DNA of 64,000 nucleotides, taken from Catonia carolina (Eukaryota; Arthropoda; Insecta; Hemiptera; Achilidae). This document shows positions 25,501 through 33,114 of the stretch, one piece after another. A program made the translations under genes and the position numbers. The notes beneath the pieces were generated by a model. The model was given only the letters and a program-made list of their open reading frames with translations, was not told where the DNA came from and did not search any database. Within the stretch, counting starts at the first letter, position 1. Each line of letters starts with the position of its first letter. The stretch covers positions 37,378,901 through 37,442,900 of the forward strand of contig JAQMRL010000004.1 in assembly GCA_035578175.1 (NCBI GenBank), given 5' to 3'.

Positions 25501-28500
25501 CATAAAAATAATTATTAAATTGATTTTTTTCTAGATATTGGCAGTATGGAGACTCCAATGACATTTGTTTTTCCTGAGCTTCCTCAGGAAACCATTTTAG
25601 AGGTAATATTATATTTTTAATTTCCAATAAGTTTACTTATTGTGTAAACTGATTATTAATTAATCCATTAATGGGCATCGACAAGATATCTTGCAAAATA
25701 CATTTTAAACGTTGGGGCACTAATGGTCAATAATTGTTGCATCAAACTTTGTAGTATGATTTATCAGTTTCATCAGAATGAAACAAAGATTTATTCTTAT
25801 GTTTTTCTGGTTGGCGTGTGTCTTGTTATAATAAAATTTTTATAAACAGAAAAAACCGTTTCTGTTAGGCTATTAAGCTCATTACGATTCATTGTGATTT
25901 GTTTTCATCAGTTACTTCTTAATTTTCTTAATTCATGAGAAGCTACTTAATTCACAGTTAAGTAATGTTCTCTCTTTTATTTTTGGTAATTCTTATTTTG
26001 AATAATTTTTCCTTCTTTGCCTTTTTGGAATTGTTTAGTATGAAGGTGAGTCAAATATGCTTTGTCATACCATTCCAAGTGAGATGGTAGGGGTGTCACA
26101 TTCAAGGTCGGTGAATTGAATAACAGAACTTATTTGGTGCATCTCTTTTCTGTTACCAGTACAGCTATGACTGAAGAAGAGGTCCCATCACATGTGCAAC
26201 TTATTACTGTTAGGTTTTTTAACTAACGAAGGTGTTGAACAAACAGAAATTTGGACTTGGTTAAAAGTACAATTTGGTGATGGTACCCTTTCTTTGGACC
26301 CAAGTGTTTGGTTGGGCTAACAAGTTAAAAGGTGGACATGAAATCGTAATAAAATAAGATCACAATCGACGCTCAAGATCAAATACCTGTCTCCGGATCA
26401 GGATACCAAACCTGTCTCCCTGCTGGAAAAGTCTCATGATGGTTTTTGGAACTGGAGGGGAGTTTTACTCATTTACTTTGCACTTGGTTGATGCACAGTG
26501 AATACCATCTACTACTGCCAGCTGTTTGAGTCAGTGAAAGCCACCTACAAAACCAAAATATGGGGTATCCCAATCAGAAATGTCATCAATCAAACGGTTT
26601 GAAAACAGTCAAGCTGTCTTAAGATTACATGGACAATTGGCTGATGAGTCAACGTTGAAACTTGTTTGAAGAAGGGATCTTGAAGCTTCCAAAATGCTGG
26701 GAAAAATGTGAAGAGCATGAAGGAGACTTTGTTGAAAAATATTAAAAACTTGGTTAGTAATAACTTATCAGAATGGGTGCAACTCTTTAATTCCCTACAA
26801 AACCCGGGTAATTTATAAAAATTTCTTGGGACCTGAAACTAAAAATTATATTAAAGTTAAAAAATTGAGCTTTGATGTACTAAAAGTATATCTTTAAAAT
26901 TATCAGTGTTATAAAGTTTTGAAAATGCATTAAAACAGCCTTCAAATGATTTTAGTAAAAATGCCCATTACTAAGAATGTTAAAGATGTTTTCGGACATT
27001 AATTTATATTTTGTTCTATCATAAATAATCTTAAATAGTCCATTACTTTTCTGAAAACATAATATAAATTTTTTTATAAATTTTTTATTTTCAGCGAGAA
27101 CACAATGAAACATTGGCGAAACTTAATTTTGTGCTGGCTGTTAGCGAGTGTGTTATTGAAGTGGCAACTGGCCGATCAAGAAGTGAATGTTTGGTGCTAT
27201 TAGTTCGTGCGTTACAATTACTTAGTTCTGGTTTAACATTGGCAACAACAAAATTAAGAGCGAAATCATTGCAACCATCATCGTCTGTTAAAAATGTAGT
27301 CAGTCAATTAAATTGCAGGTTCAGACAATGCCTTAGTGAATGCAAACAATTAAATTCACCTGGTCTTTTACAAAATGCAAGCGCAACTGCGGATAAAATT
27401 TTGTACAACCATGCTATTCAAATGGTAATACTTTTTAATGAAATGTCTACTTTATATGAGACCTCAGTAATTTGAACTCGAAGGCACTGCTATAAAATTT
27501 TGATGTATAGAGATTCGATGTCATATTTTACATGTTGCGTTATTAAAGGACAGGCTATTTTAATAGCAGATTAATGTAAATATATAGGCCTAATGTAACA
27601 AATTTTTTCAATTTCTGTAAATTCTGGTCCCCTAATTTTAATCCTCTTTCATTTTTATTATTATTTAAAAAGGTCGTAAATTTTAAATTTGCCCATAACA
27701 GGCGGGTGGAGTGTTAAATTTATTTGAACTTGATTTACTAGTTAGTTCGAGGGCGACAAAGAATAGTTCTGTTTCTTATCACATGGTCAGGCAATCATAT
27801 GACTTAAACAATTAAGAACAGAAGAGGTAGAGGTGTAAAATACACTAGTCAGAGTTTCTCCTCTGAGTGCAATAGATTTCATTATACAACCAGACTCTGT
27901 GATGAATGAAATGTAGGTGTCATTTAGAGCGTGGGAAGTAGATGCTTTTCAGAGAGCCTGGCATGCTGATAAGCATACTTTTCCTCTTAGTGAAAAAGAT
28001 AATAGTGAACCACTTCATTCTTGGTTTTACTTAGTAAAGCCTCTAGAGGTTTAAACCTCCTTTTGGCTGATGTCCAAACTAACAACAAACATATGTTAAT
28101 GCATTGAAAGCATTGGAAGAATTAAAGAGTAATCTGTATCAATTTCTGTTAAAAATTTTTTTGCTTTGAAGAACTGTTCACACTGTTAATCACACAAATG
28201 ACTCTTAGATGAAAAACAGAAACCACCATTATATACATATAAATGTAAAACACTACACAGCCCACAAGACAGTGAAACCTTATAATGACCACTCCCTGGA
28301 CACTATTAACCCTTTCAGTGCCAAAACAATATTTAAAAGTTTGATCTAAAATGCCATTTAATTTGAATAAGGGTGTATAAAAAGTGCCAGCCCTTATTTC
28401 GAAAACTTTCAGGCGTAAGCCTGCCATTGTCGACCAAAATTTCAATGTTGCAGAAAAATAAAATGTCCTGTTAAATATGAATTTTTATTGTGTTTATAAA

Positions 28501-31500
28501 AAATAGAAATCGTTTTAACACAAAATATTTAAAGTAGTTTTTTTAAGTTTATTTGAAGTCGCATCAACAGCTTGGTTATTAGCAACTACTGTGGGTTTTG
28601 GTACCTTAATGGTGGTTTCAACATGTTAAAATTTCCAGACCCTAGCCGGGAATCGAACCAAGGACCTTTCGCTTTGTAGGCTAGCATGCTAGTCACTACG
28701 CCACGGAGGCGCTTTCAAAATACATTATTCTATTAATGTTTATTTAAAAGTTTTTTTGGAAATGTTTGGTTATCCGGACTTTGGCACTTTATGCATAAAT
28801 TATGAACATTGGTAAACCGGATGTTATTACTCGTAATAGATATTGATGTCCTGTTTTCTGGACATTAGTACTGAAAGGGTTAAATCCAACTAAACAGCAA
28901 GTGATAAAAAGTTGTACTGGTTGTACATACTTAGTATTTCTCATAGAAATCAAACTGGTTGGGCTTTTCAATGAATGAGAAACATACAAAGTATTCAGAT
29001 TAATGAATATTTTTATTTCTGTATTTGGAATTAGAAAGATATTTTTTTTCAAATATGGGGACATGTAAATGACTGGGACAAAGAATTTCTTTGAATTAAC
29101 CGAAATTTTAGTTGTGTCAGTTCAGATTAATGAGGTCGTAGTGTGGTATATTTTTAAGTTTTTAAGTTAAGGATTCTCTCTAGTACGCATTTTATTTGAT
29201 GGTTCTATTGAAGCTATGAAAGGCGACTTTTACTTTCAGAACTATCATGGTGGCTCACTTTGTTGCGTACTTGAATACTAAACTCAAGTTCTCAGTTTAT
29301 GCTTTTATGAATTGTCTAAAAATAACCTAACATTGTTATCAATGGAATGTTCTAAACTCGAATCAGTAGTATAGTATATCTCTGGCTGGATTAATGAGTG
29401 CTACCTGTAATGTACTTATGCAGAATTCTGGATAATCAAGGCAATCATAAAAAAAAACGTTTTGATGTGAAGTATAATGTGGAATTTCTGTAAAATAATT
29501 TTTGTTTATTTTTATGAGAATAAAGAATGTATTTGAATGGGGTCTTATGTATTTGAAATCCACTTAAAGAATATATTAAAACAAGCAAATGAATCATTCA
29601 CAGTTGGTCTAATTTCCAGTCCAACTGAAACAATGGATATTCTTAATTTATTTGTTGTGATTCATTCATATTTTGGGTAAATTCATTAACATAGTGAATA
29701 CTATGTGGGTATTCTGTGACGGGCCTGTTCGCACAAACTCCAAGGCTTGATGTCTCTCGTGTGTCCTCCCATCACCACAAATGAATCAGGTTTATTACAA
29801 CACTTTTATTTAATTTAAAAAATAAATTCTTATAATGGATCCTGCAGCTTGAAACTAACTCTATTTCATATAATAAATTTATACAATAAATTTCACCAAC
29901 CTTTTTAAGCTGCCTTGATTCCCGTTTATTTAGTTCTTACACATGTTTTGGTGGATCCACCATCATCAGAGTATATAATATTGTTTGAAACTAAATTTTT
30001 TTTATATAATTTTATATAGATGACTGAAGGTGTAATATCTTCTATTAATTTTTAAAAAATTTTTAGTTTCAAATGATATTATTTACTCTGATGATGGTGG
30101 ATCCACCAAAACACGTTTAAGTAATAAATACAAAGAAATCAAGGCAGCTTAAAAAAGGTTGGTGAAATTTATTGTAGAAATTTATTGTATGAAATAAAAT
30201 AGAGCTTTAATTTAAATTTATAATAGCAAAGAAATTTTTTTAATGTTTACCTTTTTTGTTTAAATGAAGGCTAAGGAAGGCATTTAATGATAAATTAATA
30301 ATAAAACCTGAGATTGTAAAACGAAACCTATTGTAGCAATTATGTGTGAACTGACACTTTGAAAATTGAAAAACTGAGAGCTAATATCTTAAAATGATCT
30401 TCACTGTAGGGCAGATTAAACATTTCTAAAGCACTTTATGGCAAAAAAATAACACATATAGAAATACGAAAGAACAATGATGCTCCAGAGGCATCTGGAG
30501 CATCTGGAGCAGAGGTCATCTGTCACACAATAGAGTTCTATTTGATGCCAATAAGGAGTCAGTCATTTGTCCCCAGTGTGCTCAACTTGAAAAAAATTTG
30601 ATCTCCAGAGTTTCTTGAATTGCACTTTTTTAAAAACCCAGGAATGGGTGTTTACTGAACCTTTAACAATGGATAAATTTTAGTAACTTTGATTTATTTG
30701 TATTTGAAAATATATTTTCCTCTTATCTTCATGGATGAATGCAGTTCAGATAATTGGATTTCTACTGTCGTTACTTTAGTGATTATTTTGTGTTTACTAA
30801 ACATTAGAAGTTGTGATATTAATTGAATATAAAAATATAGTTAATTGTTTTTATTTCTAATGTTCTAACAGTGTCAGTCGGCTGCACTTGACGAGTTGTT
30901 TGGAAACCCAGCCGAATGTTTCCAGAGGTATCAGACAGCGCAGATTTTATTACATAGTCTAAGTCAACAAGTTAGTCATCATCAGGATAGAGCTTTATTA
31001 ACTAAATGTAAGTAATCCTGTTACTGTTTTATCAATGAATACTCTATAAAATAATTTCTCCCCTGCTGGCAATCTTTCCTGTTGATAATAGTTTAATTGA
31101 AATTAGTATATTTTAATTTAATTTTATCTAACAAATTGCATTATAGAAAAAGTTTATTCAATGATAATAAAACTTATATTTACTACTTTCTTATGTCGTC
31201 TCCAGCAACATTTATACACTTGTCCCACTGTTCTGTAAGCTTTGTGATTTATTTATTTATTACTAAAAACAAGTACAATGAATCTTATCCTATCTTATTT
31301 CTTAATACCCGCATAGGTCTAGCTGGTGCGTGGGTATGAGTTGGTTTATTTGTTATTTATTCTATTATAATAATAGCTTTTTACATCTACACTAAATTTA
31401 CCTAAAAGAAAAGAAACAAAATTTACAAAAAAAAAAAAATACAACAAAATTCCCTAACGTAAATATACAAAAAAATAATATAAAAAATAAATTTAAAAAA

Positions 31501-32514
31501 ATAAAAATAAAATATGTAGTGGCAAAGGATGAAGCAGACTTTCGATGACAATGTTAAGAAAATTTTTTTAGCTGAAACAAGAGGAAGAGTACATTAGTTT
31601 GAATATATAGAACTAATTAAATCCTCAGACTGACCTCTCCCTAAATTAATCGGCCAGTTGGTTACTCTTCTTTTATATATTTGAGGAGTTACATCAGTAT
31701 TTTGAATAGCCTCTGGTAAATTAAGGTATATGATTGAGGCTATATGTGCTGCAGTGCTATTAATGGTTTTATGCAATCTAGGGGCTTGATATCCTATACG
31801 GTTTACAGCTCTGGTATGATAATTATGAGTTTTTTCTGTAGTACAGAAAGTTTATTAGATCTTATGTACAGTAATAAATTACTTATGTAAAGTTGCCGAA
31901 TTTCAAGTACCCAAAATCTACTGTATAATAAATCAGAAGGAAATTGTCTGTCACAATTTAAAGCGATTTTGATCACAGCTTTCTGAGCCGTTACGAGTGG
32001 TTCCAATGTTGAATGGAAGGCCCCACCCCAAGCGGTGATTCCTATTAGTAGAAGTCTTTACGTTGCTGTTTGATGCATTCATGTACTGTTTTTTTATTGC
32101 TTTATTGTTGTCGTACTTGCCATGTAAAAAGTCGTGGAGTGGGCCAAACAAATGAAAATTGGACCGAGCAAGGTCTTTGCTGTAAAGCACAGACCTTGCA
32201 TCATTCACTCATGATTAAAATTAGGTTATGATTTTGAGGTTAATTGTTTTGTTTATTTCTAATTTTTTATTGCTACATTAAGTTATATTGTTCACTATTT
32301 GCATTGGCAAGAGAAAGTCGTGTCAGTGTTTCACATCAGATTTTTCTTTATATTAATTTGTTGTTGTTTTAATTATTGAACATCCCTTGTAAATTAAAAA
32401 TATAATTAATTAATATTTTTCCAATTTTTTACAGACAAAGACGCAGTAGAAAAAAGGTTAAGTGTACTACAACAGCAAGGTTATGTTTATGCAAACAATA
32501 CATCAACAAATTAA
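409..32514 (+). CDS. Atg1: Atg1/ULK1-2 serine/threonine kinase, 19 coding exons
   Basis: This is the autophagy-initiation kinase that acts with Atg13 and FIP200/Atg17 at the phagophore assembly site downstream of TOR and AMPK (family knowledge). The 19 exons listed separately have GT/AG borders and compatible phases, and total 2034 nt (677 residues). Visible motifs: glycine loop IGHGAFAVV (19-27), VAIK Lys43, helix-C Glu60, HRDLKPQN (136-143), DFG (166-168), an activation loop with Thr181 in [13 protein letters not shown] (190-192), and kinase end near residue 279. A LIR core FVLV (312-315) follows acidic residues. The C-terminal helical early-autophagy-targeting/MIT-like domain spans about 475-670 and ends in a [13 protein letters not shown] motif like that of ULK2. 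The start at 409 is chosen because it opens the frame directly before the kinase; Met5 is an alternative. The linker is shorter than in vertebrate ULKs. Introns are full of transposons. ULK3 is excluded by the C-terminal domain. Confidence 0.95.
1708..1932 (-). repeat. R1 dispersed repeat, internally deleted copy
   Basis: Both ends match the R1 family (TCTTATCACATAGTCAGCC near the left; CTTTTGGCTG near the right). The middle is replaced by a short degenerate run of TAGTAAAC-like units at about 1805-1865. Confidence 0.6.
2150..3880 (+). mobile_element. Decayed hAT-like transposase, interrupted
   Basis: Frame-shifted translations resemble hAT-superfamily transposase-derived proteins: [11 protein letters not shown] followed by a [10 protein letters not shown] block (2210-2340), and [15 protein letters not shown] (2565-2620). 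After an insertion, an [24 protein letters not shown] C-terminal block follows (3775-3835). Many stops and shifts are present, so it is a pseudogene. It sits in Atg1 intron 1. The family call rests on remembered similarity of these blocks, not on a search. Confidence 0.45.
2974..3525. repeat. Foldback repeat nested in the hAT-like remnant
   Basis: Inverted arms at about 2974-3039 and 3458-3525 share GGGTCTTTTCCGTTT, TGTATGCCAC and AATCCGAATTCCCTGAAGG in opposite orientation, with a loop of about 420 nt. The loop contains the start of an R2 repeat (3237-3340). It separates the two halves of the hAT-like sequence. Confidence 0.7.
3890..5235. other. Rest of Atg1 intron 1
   Basis: AT-rich intronic sequence with no coding exon or clear repeat recognised. 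Confidence 0.5.
5236..5328 (+). CDS. Atg1: Atg1 exon 2
   Basis: Codes residues 35-65 with the ATP-anchoring VAIK Lys43, the ULK signature [19 protein letters not shown] and helix-C Glu60. Acceptor TTTCAG, donor GTAAGA, phase 0. Confidence 0.95.
5753..5832. repeat. Degenerate TATC/CTAT microsatellite
   Basis: Interrupted runs of (CTAT)n within Atg1 intron 2; the longest uninterrupted part is about 5803-5820. Confidence 0.8.
7495..7545 (+). CDS. Atg1: Atg1 exon 3
   Basis: Codes residues 66-82 ([17 protein letters not shown]), the kinase beta-4 region. Acceptor TTTAG, donor GTAAAT, phase 0. Confidence 0.93.
8071..8343 (+). pseudogene. THAP-domain fragment of the P-like element
   Basis: THAP DNA-binding domain with the C-x(4)-C-like start ([10 protein letters not shown]), FHRFP-type block ([10 protein letters not shown]), a stop at 8161-8163, and the downstream half continuing in the same frame to PIRGTF then TAA. 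The conserved tryptophan expected after LRKA is replaced by the TGA. Confidence 0.75.
8398..8742. mobile_element. MITE nested in the P-like element
   Basis: Inverted termini of 30 nt (8398-8427 and 8713-8742, 3 mismatches; core CTAAGTTTGCTCCTA) bounded by TA on both sides. The size of 345 bp and the TA borders suggest a Tc1/mariner-type MITE. No coding capacity was seen. Confidence 0.75.
9433..10897. other. Atg1 introns 3 (end) and 4
   Basis: Apart from exon 4, AT-rich intron sequence with no recognised element. Confidence 0.4.
9879..9911 (+). CDS. Atg1: Atg1 exon 4 (33-nt micro-exon)
   Basis: Codes [11 protein letters not shown] (83-93), the beta-5 strand leading into the hinge. Acceptor TTTCAG, donor GTATGT, phase 0. 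Confidence 0.92.
10898..10934 (+). CDS. Atg1: Atg1 exon 5
   Basis: Codes [12 protein letters not shown], the kinase hinge and helix D start. It ends in phase 1 with donor GTGAGT. Confidence 0.92.
12550..13460. repeat. R2 dispersed repeat, longest copy
   Basis: Starts with GTGTGAACACTCACACAACT and a TTTCTCATGCC block and ends with a reverse-oriented GGCAAGAGAAAGT. Inside are repeated AAATAAAAGTTGTAGGTTTT and AAAATGCATATTAAGGCC blocks. Related pieces occur at 3237, 17040, 32285 and 57355. Family unknown; terminal arrangement suggests a non-autonomous DNA element. It lies in Atg1 intron 5. Confidence 0.6.
13536..13586 (+). CDS. Atg1: Atg1 exon 6
   Basis: Codes (V)[16 protein letters not shown], up to residue 122. 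Acceptor TTTCAG, donor GTAAGT, phase 1. Confidence 0.93.
13933..14058 (+). CDS. Atg1: Atg1 exon 7 (catalytic loop)
   Basis: Codes residues 123-164 with the catalytic loop [11 protein letters not shown] (Asp138, Asn143). A Gln/Pro-rich turn precedes the DFG segment, as in ULK kinases. Phase 1 at the donor. Confidence 0.95.
14635..15021 (+). repeat. R1 dispersed repeat
   Basis: About 390 bp beginning GTTGTTAGGTCATCAGCCGA and ending CTCCACCAACCTGTT. R1 copies share blocks such as GAACCTCTAGAGG, CATGCCAGGCCCTCTGAAAA, TTCATTCACCACAGGGTCTG and GTGATAAGAAACAGAACTA. No ORF, no obvious TIR and no tRNA-like promoter boxes were seen. This copy ends just before Atg1 exon 8. Confidence 0.85.
15058..15131 (+). 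CDS. Atg1: Atg1 exon 8 (DFG and activation loop)
   Basis: Codes [10 protein letters not shown] and [11 protein letters not shown] (165-189), including Asp166 and the putative activating Thr181. The exon lies about 40 nt after the end of an R1 repeat. Donor GTAAGA, phase 0. Confidence 0.95.
15714..15896 (+). repeat. SINE-A, degenerate copy
   Basis: tRNA-like head (CCTCTGTGG..., GTTTGATTCCTG as degenerate B box) followed by TCTGGAAATATTACAAG, a CCCACAGTAGTTGCTAATGA body and an A-rich tail. Matches the copies at 23329 and 28538. Confidence 0.65.
16479..16639 (+). CDS. Atg1: Atg1 exon 9
   Basis: Codes [20 protein letters not shown] and GKAPFQA (190-242). The APE motif and the DLWSLG helix F are intact. 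The donor used is GTACGT after AA, giving phase 2; only this donor keeps the frame into exon 10. Confidence 0.94.
16662..16904. mobile_element. Short TA-flanked MITE in Atg1 intron 9
   Basis: Near-perfect inverted ends: ACAGTTTGTCCAAACTGAAT at the left and the complementary ATTCAGATTGGACAAACTAT at the right, with TA at both borders; 243 bp. It starts only about 20 nt after the exon 9 donor. Confidence 0.8.
17040..17460 (+). repeat. R2 dispersed repeat fragment
   Basis: TGTGAAACACTCACATGACT followed by TTCTCTTTCCAATTTAAATAA, then diverged copies of the R2 interior blocks. Confidence 0.55.
17540..17706 (+). CDS. Atg1: Atg1 exon 10
   Basis: Codes the end of the kinase ([20 protein letters not shown], ending near residue 279), then a Pro/Ser-rich linker start. 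Phase 1 at the donor GTAAAT. Confidence 0.94.
18528..18603 (+). CDS. Atg1: Atg1 exon 11 (LIR motif)
   Basis: Codes [20 protein letters not shown]. The core F312-V-L-V315, preceded by Glu and three Asp residues, matches the LC3/GABARAP-interacting motif of ULK1/2. Donor GTAAGT, phase 2. Confidence 0.93.
18800..19010 (-). mobile_element. Possible LINE C-terminal remnant
   Basis: Reverse-strand translation reads [17 protein letters not shown] followed by [17 protein letters not shown], resembling the post-RT region of non-LTR retrotransposons (hydrophobic-GHxxRM then basic GRPxK). Decayed; weak evidence. Confidence 0.3.
19495..19528. repeat. (TG)n microsatellite
   Basis: Uninterrupted TG dinucleotide run in Atg1 intron 11. 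Confidence 0.95.
19992..21360 (+). mobile_element. Complete DUF4817-type Tc1/mariner-superfamily transposon
   Basis: About 1.37 kb with inverted ends of 27 nt and 3 mismatches (left CCATGCATTCTGAAAGTCGC; right end complementary, CCGTGCGTTCGGAAAG...). TA is present at both borders (19990-19991 and 21361-21362). It encloses one intact transposase frame. It lies in Atg1 intron 11 in the sense orientation. Structure suggests relatively recent insertion compared with the other elements here. Confidence 0.9.
20174..21223 (+). CDS. Tc1/mariner-superfamily transposase (DUF4817-type HTH + DDE)
   Basis: Uninterrupted frame of 349 residues from ATG at 20174. The N-terminus ([20 protein letters not shown]) looks like the DUF4817 helix-turn-helix. 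A second HTH follows (GRPPKLDEQ...[20 protein letters not shown]). The catalytic domain has D in [19 protein letters not shown] in [14 protein letters not shown] and D in [14 protein letters not shown] count 38 residues between the second and third Asp. Would bind the TIRs and catalyse cut-and-paste at TA. A TTG further upstream extends the frame, but ATG is preferred. A decayed relative is at 44275. Confidence 0.92.
   Translation: MVLSVEERIFLVEYVFREGDKYSDLVKRKFSEKFPDSIIPQSNAVRTLIEKFWATGSVEDAERSGRPPKLDEQKLLDISDSMAQSPKKSMRKLAQQHNIGLATAHKAVRQELKLFPYKVRCVQELKPSDNDKRLNYCHWFQRFINQNSEDILDVTFYTDEAWFHLGGYISSQNTRVWSTTNPCALHEQSLHEAKIGVWVAVSRARIVGPIFFANTINSERYCSDILENFTHQITQVEMNNGWFQQDGATAHTSNISMAFLRNVFGERIISKNLWPARSPDLTPPDFFLWGAAKQTVYRNRPHTIDELKAAITAYIQGITVLQLRKVFANKMKRVQCCIDANGGHFEHLL
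21540..21800 (-). mobile_element. LINE reverse-transcriptase fragment
   Basis: Reverse-strand translation: [19 protein letters not shown] then [20 protein letters not shown] and [13 protein letters not shown]. The K-Y-L-G-x-x-I-x-x-D/N-G core followed by I-x-x-R-x-x-x-A is typical for the thumb region of non-LTR retrotransposon RTs. 5' and 3' parts are missing. Confidence 0.6.
22089..22236 (+). CDS. Atg1: Atg1 exon 12
   Basis: Codes residues 324-373. It opens with an alternating Arg/Glu/Asp run ([16 protein letters not shown]), then a Pro-rich and Gln-rich stretch. Acceptor TTTGTAG, donor GTAAAC, phase 0. Confidence 0.88.
22684..22767 (+). CDS. Atg1: Atg1 exon 13
   Basis: Codes residues 374-401, a Ser/Pro-rich linker with several SP sites ([13 protein letters not shown]). 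Acceptor TTAATTAG, donor GTAAGT, phase 0. Confidence 0.88.
23329..23496 (+). repeat. SINE-A copy
   Basis: CCTCTGTAGCATATTGG head, CTAGCCTACAACTTGGAGG, degenerate B box GGGTTCAATTTCT, TAGAGTCTGGAAATT body, AATCAAGCTGTTGATGCGA and an A-rich end. Confidence 0.7.
23537..23645 (+). CDS. Atg1: Atg1 exon 14
   Basis: Codes residues 402-437 ([20 protein letters not shown]). The [13 protein letters not shown] motif resembles the conserved linker block of ULK1/2. Donor GTAAGT, phase 1. Confidence 0.9.
24075..24182 (+). CDS. Atg1: Atg1 exon 15
   Basis: Codes residues 438-473 ([16 protein letters not shown]...). Acceptor TTGCAG, donor GTAAAA, phase 1. Confidence 0.88.
24304..25103. mobile_element. Possible pogo/Tigger-like non-autonomous element
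   Basis: Left end CAGTAAACGCTCATATAATA and right end complementary to CAGTACACCATCGAATAATG form imperfect inverted termini typical of pogo-like elements (CAGTA start). TA precedes the left end; the right TA is absent. About 800 bp, no ORF. It lies in Atg1 intron 15. Confidence 0.45.
25535..25602 (+). CDS. Atg1: Atg1 exon 16
   Basis: Codes [20 protein letters not shown] (474-496), the conserved block that begins the C-terminal targeting domain of ULK1/2. Phase 0 at GTAATA. Confidence 0.92.
26090..26790 (+). mobile_element. Decayed mariner transposase
   Basis: From ATG at 26167 the translation begins [17 protein letters not shown], then after one shift [15 protein letters not shown] and [10 protein letters not shown], the N-terminal HTH of a mariner of the SETMAR-like group. 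Later blocks ([30 protein letters not shown]) match the region before the second catalytic Asp. Stops and shifts make it dead; the C-terminal catalytic part is missing. It lies in Atg1 intron 16. Confidence 0.7.
27095..27424 (+). CDS. Atg1: Atg1 exon 17 (C-terminal helical domain)
   Basis: Largest coding exon, residues 497-606. Its helical content ([19 protein letters not shown], then [19 protein letters not shown] and a Cys/Gln-rich helix) corresponds to the Atg13- and membrane-binding EAT domain of ULK. Phase 0. Confidence 0.94.
27697..28088 (-). repeat. R1 dispersed repeat
   Basis: Reverse copy from GGCGGGTGGAGTGTTAAATT to TCCTTTTGGCTGATG. Lies in Atg1 intron 17. Confidence 0.85.
28306..28883. 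mobile_element. piggyBac-like MITE with TTAA target sites
   Basis: Element 28310-28879 has termini CCCTTTCAGTGCC and its inverse AGTACTGAAAGGG. Both borders are exactly TTAA (28306-28309, 28880-28883), the piggyBac-superfamily target. No transposase is present. A SINE-A is inserted inside (28538-28712), accounting for about a third of its length. Confidence 0.75.
28538..28712 (-). repeat. SINE-A, best-preserved copy
   Basis: Reverse strand: head GCGCCTCCGTGGCGTAGTGA (A-box region), CTAGCATGCTAGCCTACAAA, B box GGTTCGATTCCCGGC, then TAGGGTCTGGAAATT, body with CCCACAGTAGTTGCTAATAA and a T/A-rich end. It is tRNA-derived but has a body and tail, so it is not a tRNA gene. Confidence 0.85.
29855..30205. 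mobile_element. Near-palindromic MITE (arms ~135 bp)
   Basis: Left arm about 29855-29990 and right arm about 30063-30205 are inverted copies sharing TTTCACCAACCTTTTT, AAGCTGCCTTGAT, TTTTGGTGGATCCACCATCA and TTTGAAACTAAA. The short middle is AT-rich. It lies in Atg1 intron 17. A single-arm relative is at 36283. Confidence 0.8.
30872..31007 (+). CDS. Atg1: Atg1 exon 18
   Basis: Codes residues 607-651 ([20 protein letters not shown], then ILLHSLSQQ). Acceptor TAACAG, donor GTAAGT, phase 1. Confidence 0.93.
31170..31250 (-). mobile_element. Mariner transposase C-terminal scrap
   Basis: Reverse translation [20 protein letters not shown] fits the very end of mariner transposases (x-W-x-K-C-I-x-x-x-G-D-Y). 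Very short. Confidence 0.45.
31594..32045 (-). mobile_element. LINE ORF2 C-terminal fragment
   Basis: Reverse strand: a [20 protein letters not shown] block, then [20 protein letters not shown], and after a shift [16 protein letters not shown] with LPEAIQ and [18 protein letters not shown]. This matches the post-RT tail of Jockey/CR1-type LINEs (W-G-x-x-x-x-x-x-L-x-x-L-x-x-x-Q-x). Frame shifted and 5'-truncated; lies in Atg1 intron 18. Confidence 0.65.
32050..32210 (-). mobile_element. Mariner transposase fragment
   Basis: Reverse translation [20 protein letters not shown] corresponds to the third catalytic region (S-P-D-L-A-P-S-D-F-H-L-F-x-P-L) with the key Asp changed to Asn. It abuts the LINE fragment at 31594-32045. 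Confidence 0.6.
32210..32345 (-). repeat. R2 repeat end
   Basis: GCATTGGCAAGAGAAAGTCG and TGTCAGTGTTTCACATCAGA are the complement of the R2 start seen at 12550 and 17040. Confidence 0.55.
32435..32514 (+). CDS. Atg1: Atg1 exon 19 (last coding exon)
   Basis: Codes [20 protein letters not shown] and a short Asn/Thr tail, then TAA at 32512-32514. The YKxxxEKRLSxL ending matches the C-terminus of ULK2. Confidence 0.93.
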
Positions 32515-33034
32515 TTAATTGTTCAATTATTTTATGAATTAACTGACCAATTAATTAATTAATCTAATATATATCAATTTTATACTTTTAGATGGGAGTA
32601 ATGAAATGAAATATCATTTAACTGATATTTTAAATGTAATAATTAACAATATTTTTATTCTCATTCTAATATGAAGTATTATTTTTATCGCTAATAGAAA
32701 ATTTATAAATATCCTTAGCGCAAAATTTATGATTTATTTTATTTGATCCTTGTTAAAAAAATTTGATATTTTATAAATCTTATTAATGTAGTAGATCGTG
32801 GCATTATTGTTATATTCTTAGATCATCATCGGCCTCTATTCTAAAAAAATTAGTAGATTTATTTTCATAATTTATTCATTAATGTATTTATGTAATTATG
32901 TACCTCATAAGTCAGGTACGTTGTTTTAAAATGTATTCGCTTTAGATGAAGGTATGCAAGATGTAATTGTTAATGCTGGTGTTGTCGTGTATAATATGGT
33001 AAGTTCCTAAAAATATTATTGTCAGGGTTATTCA

Positions 33035-33040
33035 CAATAA
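33035..33040 (+). terminator. Candidate Atg1 polyadenylation signal
   Basis: AATAAA about 520 nt after the stop codon, the first canonical hexamer I noticed downstream. It lies before the pogo-like MITE at 33117. AT-rich sequence makes chance hexamers common. Confidence 0.4.
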
Positions 33041-33114
33041 AAATGAAATTATGAATTTAAAAATTTTAAGTAACTTAACAATGAATGTGTATTTTTAAAT
33101 TTAATTTAACTTAT

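Noticed and set aside
28620..28712. tRNA gene from clear A and B boxes
   Set aside because: No full cloverleaf or acceptor pairing; body and tail and other copies show it is SINE-A. The same applies to the SINE-B heads at 41143, 44120, 48882, 58514 and 58786.
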